Shown one piece after another: positions 7,667 to 15,605 of a stretch of 15,605 nucleotides of DNA. Source of the stretch: Tritrichomonas foetus. Its lineage: Eukaryota > Parabasalia > Tritrichomonadida > Tritrichomonadidae. Numbering within the stretch: position 1 is the first letter of the stretch; every line of letters begins with the position of its first letter. Position numbers and translations under genes: made by a program. The DNA lies in NCBI GenBank assembly GCA_001839685.1, contig MLAK01000780.1:48106-63710 (forward strand), read 5' to 3'. The notes below the pieces were generated by a model. That model saw nothing but the letters and a program-made list of their open reading frames with translations, was not told where the DNA came from and made no database searches.

Positions 7667-8204
7667 GGAATATAACGATTTTTTGGCACCTGAATAACTT
7701 TTTCAGTTTAAATATGTTTGATAATATTCAAATAATATTGAAAAGGTTCTTTTCTGAAAATGAATTTTTGATTCGAGATTATTTTATTTAATTCTTAAAG
7801 TGTCACGAAAAGTTTTATTCAATTTTCATTCCAGGTATTCTCATGATTGATAAATTGAGACATCATTGAAAGTCTTTTAGAAAAAGTTCACCGATATAGA
7901 AATATTTCTTAAGTTATATTATTATTGTCAAAGAAAATAAATTTATCCATCATTATACGGGAAACTCTGCTCGAAATATTTAAGTGAATAATATTTTCAC
8001 CTTTCATGAATGAAACTTTCTATTTTGAAGAATTGAAAAAGAATCAATATATATGAGATGGCGAACGGCACTTCTTGATTGAAAATTGAATCGAAATCAA
8101 ATGTTGGAAGAAATAACGGTGATTGGATGATTTGAAGAAAGTTTTTTATTCTTTTTTTCTTTTTTCATAAGATTTTTTCTGCCAAAATAATTTTCCCATT
8201 TTAT
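7667..8204. other. Gene-free interval (about 0.54 kb)
   Basis: This is the promoter side of the DUF4795-like gene and the 3' side of LST8, both read leftwards. The sequence is AT-rich with poly-T runs near 8140-8165. TAACGATT at 7673-7680, immediately before the DUF4795-like start, resembles the trichomonad YAACGATA promoter motif, but the match is incomplete. I see nothing else. Confidence 0.5.
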
Positions 8205-9200
8205 TCACTGTATTATCGCAATGCATGTCACTCCTTTTTGGTGCCATTCGACCTGTTTCTTCAATTCGCCTGTTTCGACGTCCCACACGCGGCACACCTT
8301 ATCTGTGCCTCCAGTGCAGATCCTGCTTGAGTCTGGCGTGAATGCGACATCCCAAATCCAGCGCGTCTGGCTGGCGTCCGCCAAAGTCGCCTTCAGCTCA
8401 CCAGTCTCAACATACCAGAGTTTGGCGGTGGAGTCCGCCGAAGCTGTAGCAAACAGCTTTCCATCTGGCGAAGCAGCAACGCGCGTTAAAATGGCTGGAT
8501 GCGCTGAAGCCCGAGATGTCGATGCCGTGTGGGCTTCTACGCGCCTTTCTTCAGTTATTGTTGTTTCTGTGATTCGAACAATCACCACTGTTCCATCCTG
8601 GCAGCCGACGATGGCAAGTCCTTCATTTCCTGATGGGGCGATGGATCTGATTGGTGATTGAGAGACTCTTAATTGGGTGACTTGTTTGCCGTCGTTGATA
8701 TTCCACAATTCAACTTGTCCGCGATCGTTTCCTGTAACAACCATCGTGTTATTGCACATCAAGCTGATTGCATTCAAACAGCAGCTCGTTTGATAGACGG
8801 CCAATGGACGTGGCTGGGAAAAGTCCCAGACTCTCCAGGATTCGTCTTCGCTGCATGAATACATCCGATTGCCGTCCGTGCAAAGATCTGTGACATTTGT
8901 TTGATGACCTTGGAAAGTTTGAACGGGTTTGTTTGTTTTGGCTGTTCTGTCGTACACAAATATGAATGGGTTACTCGCAACTGCGAAACGATTGCCTGTC
9001 AATCCGATGATGCGATTCGCTTGTGCATTTTGTAAGCCGAATTTAAGAGGTGCTGAAAATCCAGCAGATTCATTGGCAAGATCAGTGACTGAAATTGTAA
9101 TATCGTAGGAAGCAGCGATTAAAAACGGTCCGCGATCTGTTCTTTGTGCCATTTTTGATTTTTCTTTTTTTCTCTCAATAAAAGCTTGGTAAATTGACAT
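8205..9200 (-). CDS. LST8-like WD40 protein, TOR complex subunit
   Basis: A 331-residue beta-propeller protein, near the 300-330 of LST8/GbetaL. LST8 binds the kinase domain of TOR in TORC1 and TORC2 and stabilises it. The match runs through the whole chain: LIAASYDITISV near the start, FVYDRTAKTNKPVQTFQGH..NVTDL (81-106), YSCSEDESWRVWD (114-126), VTGNDRGQVELWNI (155-168), SPDGKLFATASADSTAKLW (244-262), then RWIWDVAFTPDSSRICTGG (280-298) and HQKGVTCIAI at the end. This last pair is highly characteristic of LST8. Two starts are possible. The 9200 ATG gives a 16-residue basic leader absent from most homologues; M17 at 9152 begins MAQRTDRG, matches family length better and has TCA just upstream. 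I report the longer frame. Confidence 0.88.
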   Translation of the reverse strand: MSIYQAFIERKKEKSKMAQRTDRGPFLIAASYDITISVTDLANESAGFSAPLKFGLQNAQANRIIGLTGNRFAVASNPFIFVYDRTAKTNKPVQTFQGHQTNVTDLCTDGNRMYSCSEDESWRVWDFSQPRPLAVYQTSCCLNAISLMCNNTMVVTGNDRGQVELWNINDGKQVTQLRVSQSPIRSIAPSGNEGLAIVGCQDGTVVIVRITETTITEERRVEAHTASTSRASAHPAILTRVAASPDGKLFATASADSTAKLWYVETGELKATLADASQTRWIWDVAFTPDSSRICTGGTDKVCRVWDVETGELKKQVEWHQKGVTCIAIIQ

Positions 9201-9395
9201 GGTGAAATTTTGCTCATCAAAAATGGTGAAAATAATTGATACAACTCAAAAAGCTTAAATCAATTTCCTATATCATTTACAGTTAAGGTTGAAAAACCGT
9301 AAAACAAGGTCAAAATTGATGTTTGTTTTGGTTAAAAAAAGGTGATGAAAAAGAAAAGTTAGAGAATTGCAAATGAAAACAACAAAACCTTTATT

Positions 9396-10586
9396 TTAAG
9401 AATAGCAGGATAGAACTGTATCTGGCTTCTTGACTGTCTTTTCGTATGCCTTTTCGAAATCCTTCGGTAAAACGACATATCTATTTCTTCGAACCGCGTG
9501 CATTCCAGCTTCCATACAAATAGAACTGATTTCAGCGCCGCTTATTTTATCCGGTCTTGCCACGTAGTCCTCGAGGTCTACGTCTGGGCTGAGATTCATT
9601 TTACTCGTCAATACTTGGAAAATCAGCCTCTTCTGACGCCTATCTGGAAGAGGAAACTCAATCTTTCTATCCAGTCTTCCTGGTCGAAGGAGGGCAGGAT
9701 CCAACGTATCCGCTCGATTAGTCGCCATAATGACCTTAACCGACGTATTTTGGTCAAATCCATCCATCTGTGCGAGTAACTCCATCAAAACGCGTTGAAC
9801 TTCACGGTCACTTCCATGCTCGGCATCGAATCTTTTTGTGGCGATTGCGTCGACCTCGTCGATGAAGAGGATTGCTGGGGCGTGCTCTCTGGCGAGTCTG
9901 AACGTATCTCTGACCATCCTGGGGCCTTCCCCGAGGTATTTCTGAACAAATTCGGATCCGACCACGGCAATGAAAGATGCCGACGTGTGGTGCGCGACAG
10001 CCTTCGCAAGCATCGTCTTGCCCGTTCCTGGTGGTCCGTACAGTAAAACTCCGCGTGGTGGGTCGATTCCGATTTGTTGATATAAATTCAAATGCGTTAA
10101 AGGAAGCTCGACTGCTTCTCTAATCTCTTGTTTTTGCATATCGAGACCTCCTATGTCGGCGTACGAGATATTCGGCGGTGATGAGACGATTTGGACTGAT
10201 GTGGTTCCTTCTGGCGGAAGAACGTCGACTAATGACTGCGAATGCTTGTGAAGAGCGACACTGGTGTTAGGTTTGAGGAGGTGTCTATCGATTGTCCTCA
10301 TAACACGAACGAGCGATGGTGTGCCGCAATCTATTACTGCATAATTTGGATCGATCATTTCTACGAAATTTCCAACCAGAAGTGGAACAGATTGAATACT
10401 TTTGACTTCATCTTGAGCACGGACGAGTTCGCGGCGAAGATAACGAAGCTCATCTTTAATATATTCTTCTTTAATGCTGAGAAGCTCCAGTTCGCGTTCG
10501 AGCCCCTTCATGCGGGTATATTGTTGAAGCGAGTCTTGATCGGTTGCGTTTTCTTGATCGGAAGGTGTTGAAGGTAAGTTTTCCAT
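9396..10586 (-). CDS. 26S proteasome regulatory ATPase Rpt3
   Basis: A 396-residue AAA ATPase of the 19S regulatory particle, which unfolds ubiquitylated substrates and feeds them into the 20S core. The N-terminal coiled coil (about 29-65) has [20 protein letters not shown], typical of Rpt3. An OB-like domain (66-135) and the AAA module follow. Visible AAA elements are [18 protein letters not shown] (147-164), Walker A GPPGTGKT (184-191), pore loop KYLGEG (216-221), Walker B ILFIDE (239-244) and the second region of homology with TNRAD...LLRPGRLDR (289-307), including the arginine fingers. These segments distinguish Rpt3 from the other five Rpt subunits. The last three residues are C-Y-S, where Rpt3 usually ends in a hydrophobic-Tyr-X motif that opens the core gate. 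The first ATG is used; M26 would lose only the variable tail. Confidence 0.96.
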   Translation of the reverse strand: MENLPSTPSDQENATDQDSLQQYTRMKGLERELELLSIKEEYIKDELRYLRRELVRAQDEVKSIQSVPLLVGNFVEMIDPNYAVIDCGTPSLVRVMRTIDRHLLKPNTSVALHKHSQSLVDVLPPEGTTSVQIVSSPPNISYADIGGLDMQKQEIREAVELPLTHLNLYQQIGIDPPRGVLLYGPPGTGKTMLAKAVAHHTSASFIAVVGSEFVQKYLGEGPRMVRDTFRLAREHAPAILFIDEVDAIATKRFDAEHGSDREVQRVLMELLAQMDGFDQNTSVKVIMATNRADTLDPALLRPGRLDRKIEFPLPDRRQKRLIFQVLTSKMNLSPDVDLEDYVARPDKISGAEISSICMEAGMHAVRRNRYVVLPKDFEKAYEKTVKKPDTVLSCYS

Positions 10587-11025
10587 ATAAAATAGGTCGA
10601 ACGAACTTTCTCAAAAAAATAACTTCGATTTTGAAAAGAAATCTCTTTCAAATCTATTTTCAAGAAATGCAAAATACTTTAGTACTTATAAAATCACAAC
10701 TATCATTACTTCACTTTTTATTTGCTGTTAATCCAAACTAACTCATAAAATTTCTGATCCATAAAAATTCATTTTCATTTTAATTCAGATAATTCTTGAA
10801 ATAGCATATCATATAAGCTATTTATCAATATATATTCCATTAAACTGATATTTCTTCATTTATCTCAACATATCAGATAATTAATTCACGCCAAAATCAA
10901 AGTTAAGTTGCATACGAATGCATAACTTCAATTTTATGATTATTGTTAAATATATTATGTCTGTTAAAAAGGAAAAAATCTGTTTGCATAAAAAAAGAGA
11001 AAATTAATATTTACAAGAAACAAAA
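10587..11025. other. Gene-free interval (about 0.44 kb)
   Basis: This lies upstream of Rpt3 and downstream of the GNB1L-like gene; both read leftwards. It is AT-rich. At 10905-10928 an imperfect inverted repeat (AAGTTGCAT, 4-nt loop, ATGC-AT-AACTT) could form a small hairpin with a 2-nt bulge. No open frame with coding character was found; the one at 10544-10741 overlaps the Rpt3 start on the opposite strand. Confidence 0.5.
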
Positions 11026-11952
11026 TCACTTTCTGTAGAGTGACCAAAGGGCAATTCCACGATCATCTCCACCACTCGCAAGTAATCCATCATCTGCAAA
11101 TGCAACGGAATGAATTCCACCTCGATGATGTTTTAAAACCGCCAACGGCTTCCCTTTTTTTGCATCAAAAAGACGAACGCGGCCATCCCAGCCGGCGGTC
11201 GCCCAAATCTTTCCATCGCATCTCACAGTAATGTCATCGACCCCAGCGTGCGGCATTTGATATAAAACCGACTTTCCGCCAGCAGTTACGTCGTAAACCT
11301 CTTTTTGACTACTTCCAACAATGCATCGATTTTCGTTGACTGACGCAATTGAAATGATAGGATCACTCAGCTTCATTTCATTGGTCCAAAATGGCATCGC
11401 CGTATTTCTCGAGTCGAAAACCGCCACTGTCGAATCTTCAAGCGCTACACCGACGAATTCATTATATACGGATATATCCATGATCATGCCGTGATTTTTG
11501 AAGTCCGCGCCGGGAAATGTCGAGCCGTCTCTGATATCGAATATCATTAATCTGCCATTGAAAGCGTCTGCAAACCATAAGTCTGTCCCAAGGAGTCTGC
11601 ATCCTGCAAATCCGCACGAAAGGTTTGTATTTACTTCGTTTTTGACGTTCCCTTCGAAATCGTATGCGAATATTCGGCCTAGTCTCGTATTTGCGAAAAT
11701 TGTTGAGTCATTTGCAACAACTCTAAGAAATCCATCATCACCTTCTTCCATTTTATGAAATGTTTTCATAATTCGGCGCGTTTTAATATCCCATAAGTGG
11801 AGTTCGCACTTATTTGAACAAGAGGCAATTCGATCTGGAATAAAGCAGATGGATGTAACTGATGCTTGATGTCCACGTAAAACAGCGACTGGAGGTGGAG
11901 GTTGCATACCGAAGATTTTGTGAATTTTTAGATCACATGTCTGCTCGACCAT
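11026..11952 (-). CDS. WD40 protein, GNB1L/Asa1 homologue
   Basis: A 308-residue WD40 propeller. The N-terminal part QPPPPVAVLRGHQASV (17-32) and especially the C-terminal repeats ATAGWDGRVRLFD (251-263), KPLAVLKHH (268-276) and DDGLLASGGDDRGIALWSLY (287-306) closely match human GNB1L, which has the same proline stretch, the same GWD wording and ends in IALWSLYPRA. Length (human 327) also fits. GNB1L and its yeast counterpart Asa1 work with the TELO2-TTI1-TTI2 (TTT/ASTRA) machinery, which helps PIKK kinases such as TOR, ATM and ATR mature. The role here is inferred from family. Start 11952 is the first ATG; M16 is possible, since the human protein also begins shortly before its prolines. The middle of the propeller is poorly conserved. 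Confidence 0.82.
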   Translation of the reverse strand: MVEQTCDLKIHKIFGMQPPPPVAVLRGHQASVTSICFIPDRIASCSNKCELHLWDIKTRRIMKTFHKMEEGDDGFLRVVANDSTIFANTRLGRIFAYDFEGNVKNEVNTNLSCGFAGCRLLGTDLWFADAFNGRLMIFDIRDGSTFPGADFKNHGMIMDISVYNEFVGVALEDSTVAVFDSRNTAMPFWTNEMKLSDPIISIASVNENRCIVGSSQKEVYDVTAGGKSVLYQMPHAGVDDITVRCDGKIWATAGWDGRVRLFDAKKGKPLAVLKHHRGGIHSVAFADDGLLASGGDDRGIALWSLYRK

Positions 11953-12187
11953 TTATCTTGATTTCAGTCAATTCATTTAGAAATTTCATGATTGGCAGAT
12001 GTTAGATCGAACTGTTTTTGTGAAATTAATTTTGTTAAATAAGCATAACAATGAATCGTGTTATTTTAATCTTCAATTATAAATAAAAGGGGAAGAAAAA
12101 GGGAAAAAATCATGAATGCAAATTTCATTGAATCGATTTTTTATACATACACATCAAAATATATGATTAGGTGATACTTATGGACAA

Positions 12188-12241
12188 TTTTTGACCATAA
12201 GGAGCACTTTTTTTGACCATAATAAGCCGCAACCATAATAA
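12188..12241. repeat. Short direct repeats around ACCATAA
   Basis: TTTTTGACCATAA occurs at 12188-12200 and again within the T-run copy ending at 12222. A third ACCATAATAA lies at 12232-12241. The copies are about 20 bp apart, in the 3' flank of the 375-residue gene. On the gene's own strand they read TTATGGTCAAAAA. No TAAA is seen close to this gene's stop, so the element may lie in its 3' untranslated region; its role is unknown. Confidence 0.6.
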
Positions 12242-12251
12242 TAAAGTGAAA

Positions 12252-13379
12252 CTATTGAATACGAATATTCTTTGTTTCGCCAATGAAATCCTTTGGTGGC
12301 CGAAACATATTTACAATTGAGAAGTCTGCTTTCCTGTGTCTCTCAGCGACAGGATCTGGAGCACGTGTTCTTTTTCCTTCTGGCATATCCTTTGGTCTTT
12401 CTTCATAAATCACTCTTCGATCAAAATCAAATCTTCTTCTGACATTTTTGAATTGAAGTTTGGTCGCCTTTTGGCACGCTGATGCGAATTGGCGCAAAAA
12501 TCTTTCGCGCTCCTTGTCTGGACTGAGTTCATATAAGAAGAGATTGATTAAGAATGGTAAAGGATCACCTGGAATGTCACTTAAATCATAAATTAAATGA
12601 GCAACAAGCGATTGCTCGATTCCCATTGATGATGAAAAAAATGTTGATGTTTCTTTTGATTCATAAAAGCGGGTAACTTCGACTTCCAAATCCTCGAGCG
12701 TTTGTTTACGAGCAGGTGTCAAAAGACTTTTGAAGTCTTCGTAAAGCGGGCGAGCTGAATCCGTTAAGGCTCTCAACGGGAAAGAATAGGCGAAATGTTT
12801 AAGGTCAATTTTATCGGGAATTCTTAAGGCTGTATATAATGCGGCACGTTGGGCGGAAAGAGCAAAATCTGAAAAAGATATTAATCGAAGAGAGTTATTA
12901 ACAACCGCCAGATGATTCTGGGATCGAATTCCGTTAAGCGTTAAATATCGACATCGCAAAAACCAAACTAGTCTGAAGACAACTCGAAGGCATTGTGTAA
13001 ATGGATTAACAGATGATGGCGTATTGATGAACTTTTTCAATGCTGGTAATCCAATTGCTGCAATGGCACATGAAAAAACTGTTGTGACACTTTTAGGGCC
13101 GAAAGCGTGAGAAACCGTTAATTCTTCTTCGAAATTCAAATTCGCGTTATCTATGTGTAATGGCTCGCATGCGGACAAGCTAACAGCAGGAATCATGTTG
13201 CGTAGCATTTCTACCAATTTTACGCAGCAAGCAAGCCTTAATACATTCTGTCCATTTGATAAAGCGGTGACTGCTATTTCTTTGGGATTAGATGGCAGCG
13301 TAGGAATTATTGTTTGAACCAACTCGATTACATTTCGGGTGATTTGTGTGATAGGTGTAAGCTCATCGAAAAAAGACAT
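12252..13379 (-). CDS. Unrecognised 375-residue protein
   Basis: A long ATG-initiated frame with clear coding character, ending in TAG. I do not recognise the family. Most of the chain (residues 1-310) looks alpha-helical. Two hydrophobic stretches, about 98-117 (TVFSCAIAAIGLPAL) and 130-148 (CLRVVFRLVWFLRCRYLTL), contain charged residues and are more like buried or amphipathic helices than membrane spans. Residues 305-350 are strongly basic (KNVRRRFDFDRR, GKRTRAPDP), followed by a short tail with FRPPKDF. No catalytic motif, zinc ligand set or repeat is apparent. A TCA lies three bases before the ATG, as at several genes here. The upstream neighbour is a gene-free region, so context gives no hint about function. 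Confidence 0.8.
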   Translation of the reverse strand: MSFFDELTPITQITRNVIELVQTIIPTLPSNPKEIAVTALSNGQNVLRLACCVKLVEMLRNMIPAVSLSACEPLHIDNANLNFEEELTVSHAFGPKSVTTVFSCAIAAIGLPALKKFINTPSSVNPFTQCLRVVFRLVWFLRCRYLTLNGIRSQNHLAVVNNSLRLISFSDFALSAQRAALYTALRIPDKIDLKHFAYSFPLRALTDSARPLYEDFKSLLTPARKQTLEDLEVEVTRFYESKETSTFFSSSMGIEQSLVAHLIYDLSDIPGDPLPFLINLFLYELSPDKERERFLRQFASACQKATKLQFKNVRRRFDFDRRVIYEERPKDMPEGKRTRAPDPVAERHRKADFSIVNMFRPPKDFIGETKNIRIQ

Positions 13380-14278
13380 ATTTGATTTGTGTTGATGACA
13401 TGTACGTTTAGAAAGGTTTTATTTGAGTGAATATCCGGTCATAACGATTTAAATTGAATCCTAAAATGGTCATATGGAATAGGAAAAAAATGATAAAGAA
13501 AGCTATCGTTCAATGAAGCAATTTTGTGATGAAATCGTCAACTTGGGAAAATAGAATATCAGATCATTTATTTATTTCTTTGATAAGACAACATTTAATA
13601 AATGTTTAAAGTATTAACAGTTTATTATTCACGTCATCATGAACATCTTTTTGTTGGAGAAACAAAAATTCTCGAAGTTTGAAATACAAAAATTGTTGCA
13701 GAAACAATTCATTGTATATTAAATTTTGTACACATGAAGGAAGTGAATTTGGAACAAGTATTTAAGATATTTAAATAAGTGTTCAAGGTGCAACTACACT
13801 CCAGGGATTTTCAATTGATTGAACAATTGTGAATTAAATGATCTTAATTGGATCATCAATGCATGAACACATTAATTGATTAATTAATTAATGGATTAAT
13901 GGATTAAAACATTACTGATTGAATCAATGAAGAGGAAAATAGAGAGTTTATAATTGATATAGTTTATTATTGAAACGTGATGAAATCTAATTGTTTGGGA
14001 TTTGATACTATACATGAATTTTCATCGAATAACTATTTCGGTATTTGCAATATTTAAACATCTTTTTAAACTCTATTCACTATATTCACTGTGCTATAGC
14101 CAACCTATTTACATTTACTATAATATCCATTTTCTTTGGTGTTTGTGAAGATCATTTAATTGACTCTTCAAGTTCTGTTAGCTGAATCTTTTTTATGACT
14201 TTTCAGGTAAGTATTTTCACATATTCACAATTAAGTTTTATTCAGACCCATGAATGATCCTAAAATTCCTGCTTTACA
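13380..14278. other. Gene-free region (about 0.9 kb)
   Basis: The longest stretch without even a decayed gene. It is very AT-rich. At about 13835-13910 there is a cluster of TTAA/TTAAT-type low-complexity words (ATTAATTGATTAATTAATTA and two ATGGATTA copies) plus TGATC...GATCA inverted words. TATCGTT at 13504-13510 (AACGATA on the minus strand), about 125 nt upstream of the 375-residue gene, resembles a trichomonad promoter motif. GTAAGT near 14213 and CAG at about 14255 could pass for a 46-nt intron, but no frame joins across them. Confidence 0.5.
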
Positions 14279-15287
14279 ATGTTTCAAGCCCATATAGATG
14301 TTCTAGCAAAGCTTCAAACTTTCCTTATAGAAGCTAATGATTACACGGATTATTAAATCTCCGATTCTAAATATTATGATCTGTTTTCATATTTAAATGA
14401 AATCTAACTAAATACAAATTTTGTCATTCATGATGTTTTCATTAATTTATTGTCTCATATTTCCCTCATTCGTCATTATGATGAAACTATTAATGGTAAA
14501 TTTGAGATAATATACATTGATAAAATTGTGAACAATTTTCATTGAAAACAACTTTTCATCTGTCAATTGTAGATGGTGTTTTCCGACAAAATAAATGGTT
14601 ACTTCCATAATAATATAGTCTTCAACCCATTTATATAACCTAAATCAATTCGTATGCATGTTATCTCCGTGACACATTCTTATTCTTTAGGCAAGAGATT
14701 AAATATACAAATTAAATTGTCTTCAAATAGAAAAAAATGTATTGTTCCAAATATAAAAAAGCGAATGACAAACTTAATAATAAACGTTCAAACAGATTTG
14801 GATTACCAGGAATTTGGGTTATTCAAATGATAAACTAATAATGATCATTCAAATCGATGATATTAAAGCTTTTCAGACTTATATCAACTCTGTGTATGCT
14901 TTTGATATTTGCAGCAATATTAAACACTCTTTTTTTGGAGCCAAATAAGGAATTAAATAATGGTAGGAAGGGAATTAGTTTCTTGGAATATTCAATGGCA
15001 TTTGGTGTCCTTCATAATTTTAAATTTCTATGAGTAATGAAACCTCATTCAAATCATTGTTCTTTCAAATATTCAAACATTGGAAGAAATTATGAAATCA
15101 TTCATATATTAGAAGAAGAATAAACTTATCAATTTGATGAACTTTCAAGAAATCAATCGAATACCATCACCACCAAATTACAGAATACTTTTATGAGACC
15201 ATCGATCGTACTTTAAAGCATATCGCTATACTTTGTGACTATTTTCATTTATATAATTTTAAACTAATCGATAGAATCTTAAATTAA
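14279..15287 (+). pseudogene. Decayed ankyrin-repeat family gene (N-terminal part)
   Basis: A broken gene readable in consecutive pieces on the plus strand. From an ATG at 14279 one frame gives FQAHIDVLAKLQTFLIEAN, a stop at 14354, then YYDLFSYLNEI, a stop at 14405, then FVIHDVFINLLSHISLIRH and on to about 14637 with further stops. A second frame from 14826 gives NDKLIMIIQIDDIKAFQTYI and ends in TAA at 14946. A third from 14938 gives SFLEYSMAFGVLHNFKFL, a stop at 15031, then FKYSNIGRNYEIIHILEEE and a stop at 15121. A fourth from 15144 gives KSIEYHHHQITEYFYE and ends in TAA at 15285. This order (helical N-terminal domain, ND..I..D, then LEY..FG...FK and YSIIG-NYEIIH) is the layout I know from the large trichomonad ankyrin protein families. 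At least three frameshifts and six stops show it is dead. The later ankyrin repeats are absent. Confidence 0.75.
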
Positions 15288-15460
15288 AAGATAAATATTG
15301 AGTCAATAATAAATCTTAATCATAAAATATTACAGTAATCATTTCTGCTCTCATATTAATATGAAATCTTGAGAATTAATTATCCTTGCCATTCATAGTC
15401 TATATTTAAGTCCTAGGACATTTTTATTGAGTTTTATTAGACACTACAATTAATAGTAAT

Positions 15461-15605
15461 ATGGATGCATTGAATCGAGAAGAATTACAGGAGGCGTTTG
15501 GATTTGACAAGCCCTTTTTCCGCCTTTGGAAATTGAGAGAAAAAGTGAAGGAAATAAACGGTTCATTAAACGGTCATATTTTATTCTTGATATTTTGGAC
15601 GCGGA
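15461..15605 (+). CDS. Start of an open frame, cut by window edge, unrecognised
   Basis: From ATG at 15461 the frame stays open for 48 codons to the end of the window (MDALNREELQEAFGFDKPFF..., then a helical charged part and FLIFW). An in-frame TGA at 15428 lies upstream, so 15461 is the earliest ATG. The stretch is more GC-rich than the preceding 2 kb, which suggests coding. No TCA-type initiator is seen just upstream. The family is not recognised, and it could be a gene or the edge of a repeated element. Confidence 0.5.
   Translation, partial: MDALNREELQEAFGFDKPFFRLWKLREKVKEINGSLNGHILFLIFWTR

Noticed and set aside
7673..7680. TAACGATT, also at 13442-13449, and AACGATA on the minus strand at 13504-13510, as Myb-type promoter motifs
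   Set aside because: None matches YAACGATA fully, and 8-mers of this kind are expected about this often by chance in 15 kb.
8221..8661. 146-codon open frame on the plus strand
   Set aside because: It is antisense to LST8, whose propeller sequence is clear on the other strand.
13871..13910. TTAAT-rich cluster as a replication origin or transposon end
   Set aside because: It is low-complexity AT sequence without flanking target duplications or terminal inverted repeats that I can pair.
14209..14260. CAG-GTAAGT ... TTATTCAG as a 46-nt intron before the ankyrin pseudogene
   Set aside because: Joining gives a stop within a few codons, and the branch/3' site lacks the ACTAAC motif of parabasalid introns.

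Overview
This is a nuclear window from an AT-rich, gene-dense protist, most likely a trichomonad (Parabasalia, Trichomonas/Tritrichomonas-like). The reasons are: every gene reads as one uninterrupted frame in the standard code; gaps between genes are mostly 0.2-0.6 kb and very AT-rich; the alpha-SNAP gene has a TCATTT initiator-like element only 10 nt before its ATG; a stop-overlapping TAAA, the proposed trichomonad polyadenylation signal, occurs at some 3' ends; and a decayed ankyrin-repeat gene of a type I associate with trichomonads lies at the right. The species assignment is an inference.

Layout. 1-70: five copies of a 14-bp tandem repeat that runs off the left edge. 156-992 (-): three-repeat R1R2R3 Myb factor. 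1574-2035 (+) and 2547-3257 (-): two unrecognised coiled-coil proteins. 3445-4836 (-): divergent NXF1/Mex67-like mRNA export receptor with an asparagine-rich insert encoded by an AAT minisatellite. 5051-5926 (+): alpha-SNAP. 6293-7666 (-): coiled-coil protein whose C-terminus resembles DUF4795/QRICH2. 8205-9200 (-): LST8, the WD40 subunit of TOR complexes. 9396-10586 (-): proteasome ATPase Rpt3. 11026-11952 (-): WD40 protein closely resembling GNB1L/Asa1. 12252-13379 (-): unrecognised 375-residue protein. 13380-14278: gene-free. 14279-15287 (+): ankyrin-family pseudogene with at least six stops and three frameshifts. 15461 to the edge (+): start of an open frame.

Functionally these are ordinary eukaryotic housekeeping genes for transcription, mRNA export, vesicle fusion, TOR signalling and protein degradation. 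No operon logic is expected. One link deserves a note: LST8 and the GNB1L/Asa1 homologue both serve PIKK kinases and lie two genes apart, separated only by Rpt3. I see no mobile element with recognisable transposase, no CRISPR and no RNA gene. The most informative observations are the hidden ankyrin pseudogene, the rearranged export receptor, the GNB1L homologue, and a TCA triplet shortly upstream of several start codons.
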